Below, piece after piece: positions 1 to 11,426 of a DNA stretch of 64,000 nucleotides. The notes under the pieces were generated by a model. That model was not told where the DNA came from. It did not search any database and was given only the letters and a program-made list of their open reading frames with translations. The translations under genes and the position numbers were made by a program. Within the stretch, counting starts at the first letter, position 1, and each line of letters begins with the position of its first letter. This DNA is from Sanderia malayensis (lineage: Eukaryota > Cnidaria > Scyphozoa > Semaeostomeae > Pelagiidae), in contig RQOL01000729.1 of NCBI GenBank assembly GCA_013076295.1, positions 1,426,001 through 1,490,000 on the forward strand. Reading direction: 5' to 3'.

Positions 1-103
1 CTACCTTCAGTCAAAGCAATATTTTCTCGAATCATTATTGGTCACTATTAATCACTAGTTTGCATCTATATTGTCGCTAATCACAGATATTGTCATTTTT
101 CAG

Positions 104-234
104 GGATTTCTGCTCCGACGAAGAGATCAAAAACACCCCGAACGGGATCTTCGCTCGCAACTTTGTCACAGACAATGCTACTGCCTTCTGACAGTTCAAG
201 AAGCGAGAGCGCGAGATCAAAAGTAGCTAAGTCG
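104..234 (+). CDS. Candidate exon of an unidentified plus-strand gene (copy one)
   Basis: A 131-base stretch is bounded by a pyrimidine-rich acceptor ending TTTTTCAG and a perfect donor GTAAGT. It is open in the frame that starts after two bases (43 codons, Ser/Thr/Lys/Arg-rich). The paralogous copy is at 23029-23159 and keeps both splice sites and the frame, with two amino-acid changes (R/Q and G/R). No domain is recognisable and no flanking exon of matching phase was found: an open segment at 22412-22492 with its own splice sites ends in phase 0, while this exon needs phase 1. Confidence 0.3.
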
Positions 235-2210
235 GTAAGTGTCATTATTAATAATTTATGATATTCTTCATTTAATCAGACTTGTTTTCATATACTCATA
301 AATTCCCTATATACCCTCTACCAGTTTACCGCAATGTTTCAAATAGACCCCTGCCGTTGATTGATTGTGTTGAATTCAGTGGAGGCATCTATTCGAGTTG
401 ATAGTGTCGATAGTGTCGATGAGTCGATAGCTCGATTCGAGGGGGCTTCTATTTCGACACATTACTCTAGTATGGAAATTATCATCAACTAAGCAAAACA
501 TGCAACCTCCTTCCTTATATAACATGCACCAAAGTATGGTGACGTAAATTAAATTTATCAGTTTGTTAACTACTGCGTATTGTCAGAGAGCTAGAGGTCT
601 TTCACCATGTCGCATATCAAACTCTCAACCGGGACGTCTCCAATTGTACCTTCAAAGAATATCTCTTGCACGTACTTTGAGTTGATCCTGCGCAACGCGG
701 CGAGGATGAGGAGGAGCTTGCCGAATTTTCGCCCCTCGGTCGGGTATTGAGCGCGAATGTAGTCGGACAGGGCGTCTGACATCTGTCCTGTGTCGCCTCG
801 ATCGAATGCGGGTCGCTCAAACCAACCGTACCTGCGAATAATATCTGGTATAAATTTGCATGCAACGACAAATCCATTAGGCTCTATGATACAGCATAAC
901 CGCTAGAGTGCTTACGAAGATCTTAGAATGATAGGCTGAACTATTTTGCAGTAATGTTTAGACCTGTTGCGTCGTGCTTTAGTGACTACAATTTTTGAAA
1001 GATTTCATAAGGCTCTTGTTTGTTGGACAAGTTTGTGAAACTCTTTCCATGACAGATTTTAGTAGAGATAGTCTTGGAACGTGATTATTGGGACAGAATG
1101 TACTCACAGAGACAGTAACTATATGGCCCTGTAAAGGTTCAGAATCAGTGACCCTATAGTGTTAGGAACGTGTAATGAAGCAAAGTATTGTTTTCTTTAT
1201 TTGAGATTCGTAAAAATATGGAATAGTGAGATGAAAAGTGGAACCCCGGGGTAAAACAAGCATGTGTATGTGAATACCATTGTCAGCTGTATGAGAGTAA
1301 GGGCTACCAACCTGCCTCGAATAGACAAATCGCCTTCAGACATGAATATTCGTTCGTGTCAACATGAAGGGCTCGCAATCGCTCCAGAATCTCCTCCAAT
1401 GAGCGCAGTGTTTCCATCGCATCGTCATCCAATGAGCTCGCTAGTGTGCTGTGCAACAGCGGTCTGGGTAGCAGTGGCCACTGCGCGGCAGCCAATAGAA
1501 ATAACTCGGACCAACTCTCTTCCAGCAAGTAGACCTGGTAGAATGTGAAACAAAATGTTATAGGTGGGAGGGAGTACGACGACAGACCAGACTAAGATGG
1601 CAAAGCTTTAAGTATTGGAAAGTCGTTAATGGTAATTAAAAGTTGTTATACTCTAATTTGGACCGCTTATGGCATCGAGTCCTATTAATTGTGGATGATT
1701 ATAGTCTAAACCTCGGACGGTTCTTTAATCACACCACAGAACTGTAATTGCTCAAAGCCAGTTGTTTCTTGATAATTATTACCTCTTATGTCGAATTATT
1801 AGTGGGTTAGTTGCAGAAATGAAAGCCATTTGGTGCATTTAGTTTTTACCAAGCTGTTTATCAGGTTTTTTGAGCTAGTTCGGCCGAATTTAATTAGTTT
1901 GGATTTAAAATTAATGTTCGGCATGGAATATTTCACGAACCTGGTCTCTCAAAGGCAGGCCCAAAAACATCGGCAACTGTCTGGCCCACTGTACAACCAA
2001 AAACAATAATCTCGCTGCTGATTCGTGTACCCATTTCTCTTTCTGGCCGCCTTCAATGTAATGGTTCTGTGGAAGATAACTTATTTCATTAACACACACG
2101 TTCAATGTCTTGAATTTGCGTTTGTGAGTGCTATATCAAGGGCAGTGGAGACTCGTGCATAAGGAGCTGCAAATTTTGCAACCAGCCTATTGTTAGAACA
2201 TGATAGGCTG

Positions 2211-2352
2211 CAGTAGACACCCGCATATAAGAACCTATGAATTCTGCATCCAGCCTATTGTTCAAATACGATAGCCTATTGTCTCTTCTATTGTTTTGAG
2301 CAGGGTTTTCATCCTTCTTAATTCATTGGTTCTTATATGCGGGTGTTTGCTG
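2211..2352. mobile_element. MITE with ACACCCGCATATAAGAACC inverted ends (copy one)
   Basis: Terminal inverted repeats CAGTAGACACCCGCATATAAG and its near-complement enclose about 100 bases. It lies in an intron of the duplicated NR2E copy and is the exact counterpart of 25170-25311. Confidence 0.65.
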
Positions 2353-2526
2353 TATTGCTTTTTCAATCGCTTTGAGTAGAAATGTCAGCCTTTGTAGAGA
2401 TATCATGGGTTTTTATCGATAACCTCGTTTATGTTAATTTTAGAATCGAGACGCGCATGTGCAATGCAAGTTAGTATATTCTATTTGTTATCTGTGAGTT
2501 ATGCTGTACTTATGCGTCATACATGC

Positions 2527-2625
2527 CTAAACTCACTACATTGCGTCCCTGTGCTTCTCGTTTTTGCTCGCTCTTGTGTTGAGCGAGTTGCGAGCGAGGC
2601 AAAGGGACGTAATGTAACGAGTCTA
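2527..2625. mobile_element. Short hairpin MITE, CATTGCGTCCCTGTG type (copy one)
   Basis: An imperfect palindrome whose arms read CACTACATTGCGTCCCTGTG and the reverse of it, rich in CGAGC motifs. Counterpart of 25486-25584; same family as 33471-33583. Confidence 0.6.
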
Positions 2626-3635
2626 ATACACGCCCATGTCCATTTAGCCAAACCGCTTGGAAGTATTTTGAGACAACGAATAGTATTCCCCACCTTTTCA
2701 CTTTTCTTATCGCACAGTATATCCTCAATGCAGTGTCCCTTCTTCCCTTTGATCACGTTATTCGGCTCAGCTTTGAGCAACGTTCTCATAATGTCCGACG
2801 ACATCATTGATGAGTATTGGCTGGTTGGAAACGAGGCTGCATGACTTGATACTGAGTGTGGCGACGTCACAGCATTTGCCTGCTGTTTTTTCAAAGTGGA
2901 ATTTCGAGGGCCTCGTTCGTGTTGCACAGCTGAAATCGAAAATTTGCGCGTCAATGAGTTTCTGCTTCCCAGCAGTTTATAGGGTTGAATTGTACTTGCT
3001 ATTTCCATGATGTTTCGTAAATGCGTTATTAAGTCCCTGTAAATTTGCCTAACTTCTGAAGCACTCGGCTTGGCCAGGAGGAGTATTGCAAACAGATTTG
3101 GAGATGGCTATTGCAGCGGGGCTGAAACGCAGGGGTTTAAATAGAGCTTTCACCCCATATCACAGGAATAGCAAGTACAGTTGCAATCCTGTAGCTTTTT
3201 CTACTGAGAACACCATCAGGAGCGATTACCATTTACCTCCCCCTGAAGCAGTGCTATTTGCCTTGGCACTGATTGACACGCAGACAATTGGCTGGGGGTC
3301 GGATATTGACTCTAATGTTTGGTGATAACTGTGCTTACTCACCATCTTTGTTCATGCGCACTTGGAAGCATTTTTGAAGTCGGCAGTGTCTGCACTGATT
3401 TCGACGCATCTTATCGACCGGACATATAACGGATGACTTGTTCTCCGCGTGGGCCTTCGAGTGCTGCGCCTGTCTACACGTGTAGTGCCTTGTAAAAACG
3501 TTTAAAAAAATTACCTTATGCATCAGTCACTCGTATAACAAGAGAAGATCACCTCACTCTAAATTCCCAGATTTACTCGAGAGAGTCTGGAGTTACAGTA
3601 CAGAGTCTGTGCTACACATGCTGTTACCCAATGCC

Positions 3636-3735
3636 NNNNNNNNNNNNNNNNNNNNNNNNNNNNNNNNNNNNNNNNNNNNNNNNNNNNNNNNNNNNNNNNN
3701 NNNNNNNNNNNNNNNNNNNNNNNNNNNNNNNNNNN
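3636..3735. other. Assembly gap of exactly 100 N
   Basis: One hundred N separate the duplicated NR2E copy from the satellite array. The round size suggests an arbitrary-length scaffold join, so adjacency across it is not proven. Confidence 1.
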
Positions 3736-6700
3736 AATTCGCAAAATGAAATTTTGAAATAGACCGAAAATTGGCAAACAAATAATTGAAACCTACTAAT
3801 TAGGGCCTGCTGATCATTTTGAGACAAGTTTCAGCTTTCTAGGACACTTGGTTCAAAATTTGGTCCCGAAAGCTGGTTGCAACATGTGAATTAGCTACTT
3901 TATGTATACTCCATGAACGTTCAAATTCGCAAAATGAAATTTTGAAATAGACCGAAAATTGGCAAACAAATAATTGAAACCAACTAATTAGGGCCTGCTG
4001 ATCATTTTGAGACAAGTTCCAGCTTTCTAGGACACTTGGTTCAAAAGTTGGTCCCGATGGCTGGCTGCCAAAGGTGAATTACTTTATGTATACTCCATGA
4101 ACGTTCAAATTCGCAAAATGAAATTTTGAAATAGATCCAAAATTGGCAAACAAATAGTCGAAAGCTACTAATTAGGGCCTGCTGATCATTTTGAGACAAG
4201 TTTCAGCTTTCTAGGACACTTGGTTCAAAATTTGGTCCCGATGGCTGGCTGCCAAAGGTGAATTACTTTATGTATACTCCATGAACGTTCAAATTCGCAA
4301 AATGAAATTTTGAAATAGACCGAAAATTGGCAAACAAATAATTGAAACCTACTAATTAGGGCCTTCTATCATTTTGAGACAAGTTTCAGCTTTCTAGGAC
4401 ACTTGGTTCAAAATTTGGTCCCGAAAGCTTGCTGCAACATGTGAATTACTTTATGTATACTCCATGAACGTTCAAATTCGCAAAATGAAATTTTGAAATA
4501 GATCGAAAATTGGCAAATAAATAGTCGAAAGCTACTAATTAGGGCCTTCTGATCATTTTGAGACAAGTTCCAGCTTTCTAGAACAATTGGTTCAAAATTT
4601 GGTCCCGAAAGCCGGCTGCAACATGTGAATTACTTTATGTATACTCCATGAACGTTCAAATTCGCAAAATGAAATTTTGAAATAGATCGAAAATTCGCAA
4701 ACAAATAGTCGAAAGCTACTAATTAGGGCCTTCTGATCATTTTGAGACAAGTTCCAGCTTTCTAGAACACTTGGTTCAAAAGTTGGTCCCGAAAGCTGGC
4801 TGCCAAAGGTGAATTACTTTATGTATACTCCATGAACGTTCAAATTCGCAAAATGAAATTTTGAAATTGACCGAAAATTGGCAAACAAATAATTGAAACC
4901 AACTAATTAGGGCCTGCTGATCATTTTGAGACAAGTTCCAGCTTTCTAGGACACTTGGTTCAAAAGTTGGTCCCGATGGCTGGCTGCCAAAGGTGAATTA
5001 CTTTATGTATACTCCATGAACGTTCAAATTCGCAAAATGAAATTTTGAAATAGACCGAAAATTGGCAAACAAATAATTGAAACCTACTAATTAGGGCCTG
5101 CTGATCATTTTGAGACAAGTTTCAGCTTTCTAGGACACTTGGTTCAAAATTTGGTCCCGAAAGCTTGCTGCAACATGTGAATTACTTTATGTATACTCCA
5201 TGAACGTTCAAATTCGCAAAATGAAATTTTGAAATAGACCGAAAATTGGCAAACAAATAATTGAAACCTACTAGTTAGGGCCTGCTGATCATTTTGAGAC
5301 AAGTTTCAGCTTTCTAGGACACTTGGTTCAAAAGTTGCTCCCGATGGCTGGCTGCCAAAGGTGAATTACTTTATGTATACTCCATGAACGTTCAAATTCG
5401 CAAAATGAAATTTTGAAATAGATCGAAAATTCGCAAATAAATAGTCGAAAGCTACTAATTAGGGCCTGCTGATCATTTTGAGACAAGTTTCAGCTTTCTA
5501 GGACACTTGGTTCAAAATTTGGTCCCGATGGCTGGCTGCCAAAGGTGAATTACTTTATGTATACTCCATGAACGTTCAAATTCGCAAAATGAAATTTTGA
5601 AATAGACCGAAAATTGGCAAACAAATAATTGAAACCTACTAATTAGGGCCTGCTGATCATTTTGAGACAAGTTCCAGCTTTCTAGAACACTTGGTTCAAA
5701 AGTTGGTCCCGAAAGCTGGTTGCAACATGTGAATTAGCTACTTTATGTATACTCCATGAACGTTCAAATTCGCAAAATGAAATTTTGAAATAGACCGAAA
5801 ATTGGCAAACAAATAATTGAAACCAACTAATTAGGGCCTGCTGATCATTTTGAGACAAGTTCCAGCTTTCTAGGACACTTGGTTCAAAAGTTGGTCCCGA
5901 TGGCTGGCTGCCAAAGGTGAATTACTTTATGTATACTCCATGAACGTTCAAATTCGCAAAATGAAATTTTGAAATAGATCCAAAATTGGCAAACAAATAG
6001 TCGAAAGCTACTAATTAGGGCCTGCTGATCATTTTGAGACAAGTTTCAGCTTTCTAGGACACTTGGTTCAAAATTTGGTCCCGATGGCTGGCTGCCAAAG
6101 GTGAATTACTTTATGTATACTCCATGAACGTTCAAATTCGCAAAATGAAATTTTGAAATAGACCGAAAATTGGCAAACAAATAATTGAAACCTACTAATT
6201 AGGGCCTTCTTATCATTTTGAGACAAGTTTCAGCTTTCTAGGACACTTGGTTCAAAATTTGGTCCCGAAAGCTTGCTGCAACATGTGAATTACTTTATGT
6301 ATACTCCATGAACGTTCAAATTCGCAAAATGAAATTTTGAAATAGATCGAATATTGGCAAACAAATACCGTATTTCCTCTATTAAGCGTCCGGGCACTTA
6401 TTAAATATTTCGCAAAATTGGGTGGACGCTCATTAGAAGGGGGCGCTTATTAGAGGGGGCGGTTATTTCATAGTCCTAAAATTTTAAAATCGAACATTTT
6501 CAAAAACAAAACAATAATCTTATATTAACAATAATAGTTTATAACAATAATCAATAGTAACAAAGTTCTGAATGTTATTTATTGACATACGTTAAAAAAA
6601 TGCTATGTTAGCATTTTTTTAGAAGAAATGAAGAAGCCACAGCATGGTAAAGCCGCACACATGGACATTGAAATGACAAACATTAAAGATGGACATTTTC

Positions 6701-6998
6701 TTTAAAATATAATGACTAACTTTGGTCTTAAACTACTTGCTTATGTTGCCATTGTTAAAAGAAGGGAATTGATGTCTATTCACATGTTTCTACGCTATTA
6801 TTTGAACCAAACAGTGAAAATGTAAGAATTCTATTAACCGCCCTGGGCTGTTAATAGAGGGGGGCGCTTATTTCACACTTTTTGATTTTAGGGTGGGCGC
6901 TTATTGGAGGGGGGCGGTTAATAGAGGGTGGGCGCTTAATAGAAGAAATACGGTAGACGAAACCTACTAATTAGGGCCTTCTGATCATTTTGTGACAA
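3736..6998. repeat. Satellite array, ~184-bp unit, with higher-order period
   Basis: About fourteen complete units begin with AATTCGCAAAATGAAATTTTG at 3736, 3924, 4108, 4292, 4475, 4659, 4843, 5027, 5211, 5395, 5579, 5767, 5951 and 6135; a fifteenth starts at 6319. Spacing is 183-184 bases, except for two 188-base units (3736 and 5579) that share an extra AGCT before the ACTTTATG motif. Units 2, 3 and 4 match units 12, 13 and 14 nearly perfectly, so there is a 10-unit super-period of 1,843 bases. A MITE interrupts the last unit at 6368-6953, and the unit resumes at 6954 and decays by about 6998. No coding capacity is seen. Confidence 0.97.
6368..6953. mobile_element. 586-bp MITE with CCGTATTTC inverted ends, TA target site
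   Basis: Left end CCGTATTTCCTCTATTAAGC and right end GCTTAATAGAAGAAATACGG are inverted repeats with one mismatch over 21 bases, flanked on each side by TA. It sits inside a satellite unit, and the unit sequence continues on both sides. TA duplication and a short TIR fit a Tc1/mariner-type non-autonomous element. The interior is AT-rich without ORF. Shorter relatives are at 12748, 15039, 17275 and 63782. Confidence 0.85.
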
Positions 6999-7304
6999 TT
7001 CACTCATTTCCATCCCAAACGAAAGCGAAAGACGACAATTCGCGATGAGTTGAATTGAAGTTGTTTATCACTTATTCAGTGTCGTCATCGTCATCCTTCG
7101 TCATTGTGTGGTCATTCGTTTCGTTCGACTTCGGCTTCGTCTGCCAAACAAAAACACGAATTCCACGTTCAAACAATATCGTATTTTCAGTGGTATTTAG
7201 GTTGCCTGAAAGGTTAATTTATTACTTAATCTGATCTCTGTGAGAGTTTGTTTATTTGCACAAATAAGTGCATGAAATTTGCAGTAATACTTTTTGGAAA
7301 ACAA
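6999..7304 (+). promoter_or_regulatory. Likely 5' UTR and promoter zone of the DEAF1-like gene
   Basis: About 300 bases between the end of the satellite and the chosen ATG. They contain TCGTC-rich sequence but no clear TATA box. TTTGCAG at 7278-7284 could be a splice acceptor for a 5' UTR exon. Confidence 0.3.
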
Positions 7305-10300
7305 ATGTCATCGGGAAGAATGGACAGCACGTTGTCGGTGAATCTGGGCACGCTCACCGAGAGTGAACCGAATAATGGCGGTCTTCGGGAAAAGGACAAC
7401 GACTTTCCCGGGTCGGTAGTTGTGGTACAACAAGAAGAGGACCATCAACAGCAGGGTTTTCACAAAGAAAATAATCTTGTTTCGTTTGAAGCACGCGACA
7501 AGGCAAGGCATGAAGATGCCGATCGCTTACTCAACACAACACAAAGGTTTGATGTTGACAGTGGCATTTCACTCGTCCCCTCAGGAAGAAGCACCTCCAC
7601 CTTACAAGCTCCAAGTCCAAACAATGATGGTGGTCAAAATGGAGGACTAGGAGATCAACAACAACACGCTGGCGCAACATCAGGAAAGGATCAGTCAACT
7701 GGCACTACACGAAGACGGCCTTCATATACGTCGAAAGCCCCCAGTGCACTTAACACTCTTCCAGGTATAACCATAAGTGAATATTCACCCGTTAGACAAA
7801 CATTTGACGACACGGCACAGACTCAGAGTTTGAACCAAATAAACAGCTCAGTGACAGCGAAACAGCAGCCTCTTGCCCACCACAAAGAAGCGAACATATT
7901 GCCCTCACAGTGCAGTTTTGATGAAAGCTTGGATGGCTACTCAAATCCAGGTACCCCATCATCAGTGAAAACTGATAGCCCTGCCCCGAGCCCCATTGCT
8001 GCTAATCATTTACATCATCAGGGTCATATTGCGAGGAAAGTTCATGGGGCAGAGGTAAGAGAAAAGAACAGGGTGTCATTCAAGACCAAGTGGGATGATG
8101 CCGCAAAGAGTGATGTTCTCATCGTCACCTGCAGAAACACAAACGGAGAATTGCACAAAAGTAAACTTGGATCTGGCTCGAAAGGGAAGAGCATTAAGGT
8201 ATTTTATTTTTTTTCTGAAGGTTAAAATTCTTTTTCAGGGGCTCAAAAGTACTGTGACTGGGGGGAGGGCAAAATTGAGGAATGGAGGGGCATTTCCCCC
8301 CAGTTTTAATGTTAAAAAGGGTCATGGATCAACCTTAATAGTAAAGTTGTCATTATCAGAGAGTTTATATGAAATTTTCTTTTTGTCTTTTGAAAGGTCA
8401 ATGACATGTGGCTCACTCCGACTGAGTTTGAGCAGTTTTCTGGCAGAGGAGCATGCAAGGACTGGAAAAGAAGCATCCGATATGGTGGCATTACTTTGCA
8501 CAAGTTGATTGATGAGCAAGTAATAGCACCGCATGCTGTTTCTTGCACATGTCCTATATGCTGTGGCGATGATAATGCGGTGAGTAACACATCACTTCCA
8601 CTCAATTCAATATTAAGCAATTGTATTAGTATGGTGTAATGTTTGAATTTTTTCTTTTTTGCAGACATCAAACCGAAGCTTGGCAAAAGTGAGTCATTGA
8701 CAATTGCTTGCATCATTTCGAATTGTATTCTTCTATTTATCTATCTATGTAAGCCTTTTGGTTAGCCTAGTGATAATACAAGTTCATGGCAGCAAGCTCT
8801 GTCTCCTATCAAGTTTTTTATTTCCAGCATACCCTCACATTGCATGTCTTGCTTTAAATTTTTCATGTACATTGTTTTTCTGTTGACTGCTCCTTCTGTT
8901 GGTTGCCAGTGGCCAGCTAGTCTTATTCAGGCTGTTGTACTATTTGTGTCATTTGGGGAAGATCACAGTAGATCTTGATGTTAGTGTGGCAGTCTCTCCC
9001 AATCATATTCTTGACTTTATTAAGCCACATTATGTATTTAGTCTGGTCAAAACCCGTCATTTTGTATGTGTTTAATTATCAGAGTGGTCCTGTTAAGCTG
9101 TTTGTTCCATACACAAAAGCCAAGAGAAAAAGGAGGGATGGCGAAGGCTCTGTATCATCAAAAAGGCTCTCCACAGGAGGAGAAGATAATTTGAAAGGTA
9201 TTCTGTTATTCATTTGATCTCTGAAGTTTTTATTTCTTAGTCTTTGTACAATCCATACTTTTGCTATTGCTAATAAAATTAACATTTGAAGCAAACATTC
9301 TTGAACTTTCTTACAGACCTTCACAGAGGCAGATCATTCAGGTAATTTTGAATTTCAGCTTATGAGATTGTAGCTATATTTAGTATTTGGTATTGTATTG
9401 AATAGAAATTGATGCTCTTTTTTCCTTTTTAGTATGGATTCTGAAGTGTTTCCTGGTCTTGTTCACAGTTCAAGTCTTGTCTCTACGAATCTTGATGGTA
9501 AATTTTCTGTGCTTCTTGTTATATTACTGTTTTTTACTTGTCAACATTGATCAAGGTACAGACATAATTGACCAAAATGCTAAGCGATGCTCAGTAATGG
9601 CATTAAAGTTAAAGACATGGTGTCTGCCTTTGAATCTTGCATCACCTATTCTTTGTTTACATTTTGTTTACATTATATACTGCTTGCTTTATTTACATTT
9701 GGTCCATGTTAGTTTGTTATTTTTCTTTTCACTATAGATGGCAACATGCCTCCAATGACACCAGTCACACCAATGACCCCAATAACACCCATCACCCCAT
9801 TCACCCCGATGACTCCACTAACCCCAAATGCCCTGCGTTCTGGATCTCCACCAAAACAGTCGTCACTTGTAGCAGGAAGTCTACCAACCATGGTTGCTAC
9901 GTCATCAATGTCCTTGAGTTCTGGTATTTTACGTCCGCCTGCCACACCAACAAAGTCCCATCACACAGCAACGAATGCAGATCATCCACTTGCTAATCAA
10001 TACTGGATACAATTAGAAGAGGTATTATGAATGGCATTATATTCTTTATTCTTCACTTGCATTCAATATAGCTCTACATTGGTCCTCTCAGAACCTCTCA
10101 GGAGAATGATTTTATTTCTAGATGGCAACATCATTGATAAGCATGGCTCAACAGTTGAAGTTTATGATTGACCAAGCTAAAGTTCAGTCTGATGCATTGA
10201 GAGACACAGCTGTTACGCAAGCAAAAATAGAAGCAGAAACGGATAAAAGAGAGGTTTGTCATAGCTACTGGATCAACCAATATCTTTTAAAGTTATACAG

Positions 10301-11426
10301 TCAACTATGTCTAATTCGAACACCCTGGGGAAGCCTGAAAATGTTTGAATTACAAAAAGTTCGAACAATGCAGATTTGACTGTAGTTCTTATATAGTTAC
10401 AGGAGCCCTTATTTTGTCCCATGGACTCTTAGATATCCATCTTTTCACCCTGATTGTTGGGTCATTCTAGACAATTTTTCCACTTTGTTTTGTCCAACAT
10501 TGATATTTCTGGGTTTCTAGTGTCAATTCCAAAATCTTTTGACATCATGTAAGGATAACATCAAACAACATAATATATTTATTATTTTAATTTCTTGCAT
10601 ATATTACTTTTCAGGCTGTCAATCAAATCCGTCTTCAGTCATTCAGTCAGCTGTCTCATGCCCTGTCAACCTCACAGGCTGACGCAAATCAACTTTCCAT
10701 CATTAAGGTATTATATAGATTTCCTATTGCCAGCTGTATTGCAAACCTGCTTATTTGAATATGCTATGAGTGCTCTGCTTGTAGTTCAACCACTTGTATC
10801 TCATACACCTTGTACATCCATGCAACCATTGTTTTATCTTATATCTGATCTTATATCTTGTATCCTGCGCATACAGTAAGCACCTGCGTATAGAAACCTT
10901 TGAATTTTTCATCAGTCTATTTTTCAAATACATTATTCTATTTTGTTTTTGTTACCTTGAGCAGAAATATAAGCTTGAGGAGTTTTCATTTACTGATTTG
11001 TAAATGCAGGTCTATGCTGTAAGGGATGAAAATGAATGGCTATTTTTTTGGGGGGGGGGGCTCGTGAAAGAATGATAATTCCAACTATATGTCAGGAATT
11101 TTTCTGTTTGACTGTACACACAATACATGCATCTTAGCAACTATTGACCTACTTGCAATAATCTTACATTTTGTATGCCGTGTACACTTCTATATCTACT
11201 GAATGTTCAATCCTCCTTATACTGGGAGTAATTTACAGTTGACAACGTGTTGTTTCTCTCTTTGTTTCAGAATTGTCAGAACTGTTCTCGCGATGCCTTG
11301 CTTGAATGTACTGGCTGCCACAAGGTTTACTACTGCAGCCAGTTCTGCCAAAAGAAAGATTGGGTCAATCATCAAAAGATTTGTGGCGAACATGGCAATG
11401 CCGAACAGAATGCAAGCAAAGATTAA
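7305..11426 (+). CDS. DEAF1: DEAF1-like transcription factor (SAND + MYND domains)
   Basis: Ten exons join in phase: 7305-8198, 8397-8579, 8665-8688, 9083-9197, 9317-9341, 9433-9497, 9738-10021, 10122-10253, 10615-10707 and 11271-11426, giving 656 residues. The SAND DNA-binding domain spans about residues 269-382 and includes [11 protein letters not shown] and a CTCPICC cluster. A Thr-Pro repeat follows ([12 protein letters not shown], about 440-465). Next is a helical stretch containing [14 protein letters not shown], and a C-terminal MYND zinc finger (about 607-645) with [20 protein letters not shown]. Human DEAF1 has the same order. SAND binds CpG-containing DNA and MYND binds proline motifs of co-repressors; the protein is nuclear. 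The N-terminus is uncertain: an in-frame ATG also lies at 7248, but 7305 gives a normal acidic start and follows a possible acceptor. Exons 3 and 5 are only 24 and 25 bases. Confidence 0.95.
10298..10382. mobile_element. Deleted copy of the CAGTCAAATCTGC pogo-like MITE
   Basis: An 85-base internally deleted, reverse-oriented copy in a DEAF1 intron. Ends read CAGTCAACT and its complement, flanked by TA on both sides. Full relatives are at 15435, 46669 and 58712. Confidence 0.7.
10874..11019. mobile_element. Diverged MITE, CAG...ACCTGCG type
   Basis: Flanked by TA on both sides. The left end CAGTAAGCACCTGCG matches the complement of the right end, and the internal text resembles 25170-25311. 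It is in the last DEAF1 intron. Confidence 0.5.

Larger units (their letters stand above)
591..3488 (-). pseudogene. Partial, frameshifted duplicate of the NR2E nuclear receptor locus
   Basis: This stretch repeats the locus at 23547-26447 almost base for base. Equivalent exons lie at 591-831 (C-terminal ligand-binding), 1312-1534, 1941-2066, 2694-2929 and 3343-3488 (second zinc finger). The first two coding exons (N-terminus and first zinc finger) are missing because the copy stops at the N gap starting at 3636. A one-base deletion in the GC run near 770 shifts the frame of the last exon and destroys the end of the ligand-binding domain. Other differences are scattered single bases, short homopolymer indels, and a rearranged repeat near 400-450. 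Seen: near identity, a frameshift and a gap at the end. Inferred: a redundant allelic contig or sequencing-error copy rather than a second functional gene; a recent real duplication cannot be excluded. Confidence 0.85.
1..3635. repeat. Direct duplicate of 22926-26594 (segmental or assembly duplication)
   Basis: Base 1 corresponds to 22926 and base 3635 to 26594, with a net length difference of 34 bases. Most of that comes from a garbled hairpin repeat near 395-455 (copy two has it at about 23325-23418). Divergence is highest in the first ~120 bases and very low elsewhere. Both introns and exons match, so this is genomic duplication and not retroposition. Confidence 0.95.

Noticed and set aside
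2431..2844. 137-codon plus-strand ORF (also at 25390-25803)
   Set aside because: It is antisense to the well-supported NR2E hinge exon and includes the hairpin MITE.
3736..6366. Regularly spaced repeat that might suggest a CRISPR array
   Set aside because: Whole 184-bp units repeat head to tail without unique spacers, in a eukaryotic genome; it is a satellite.
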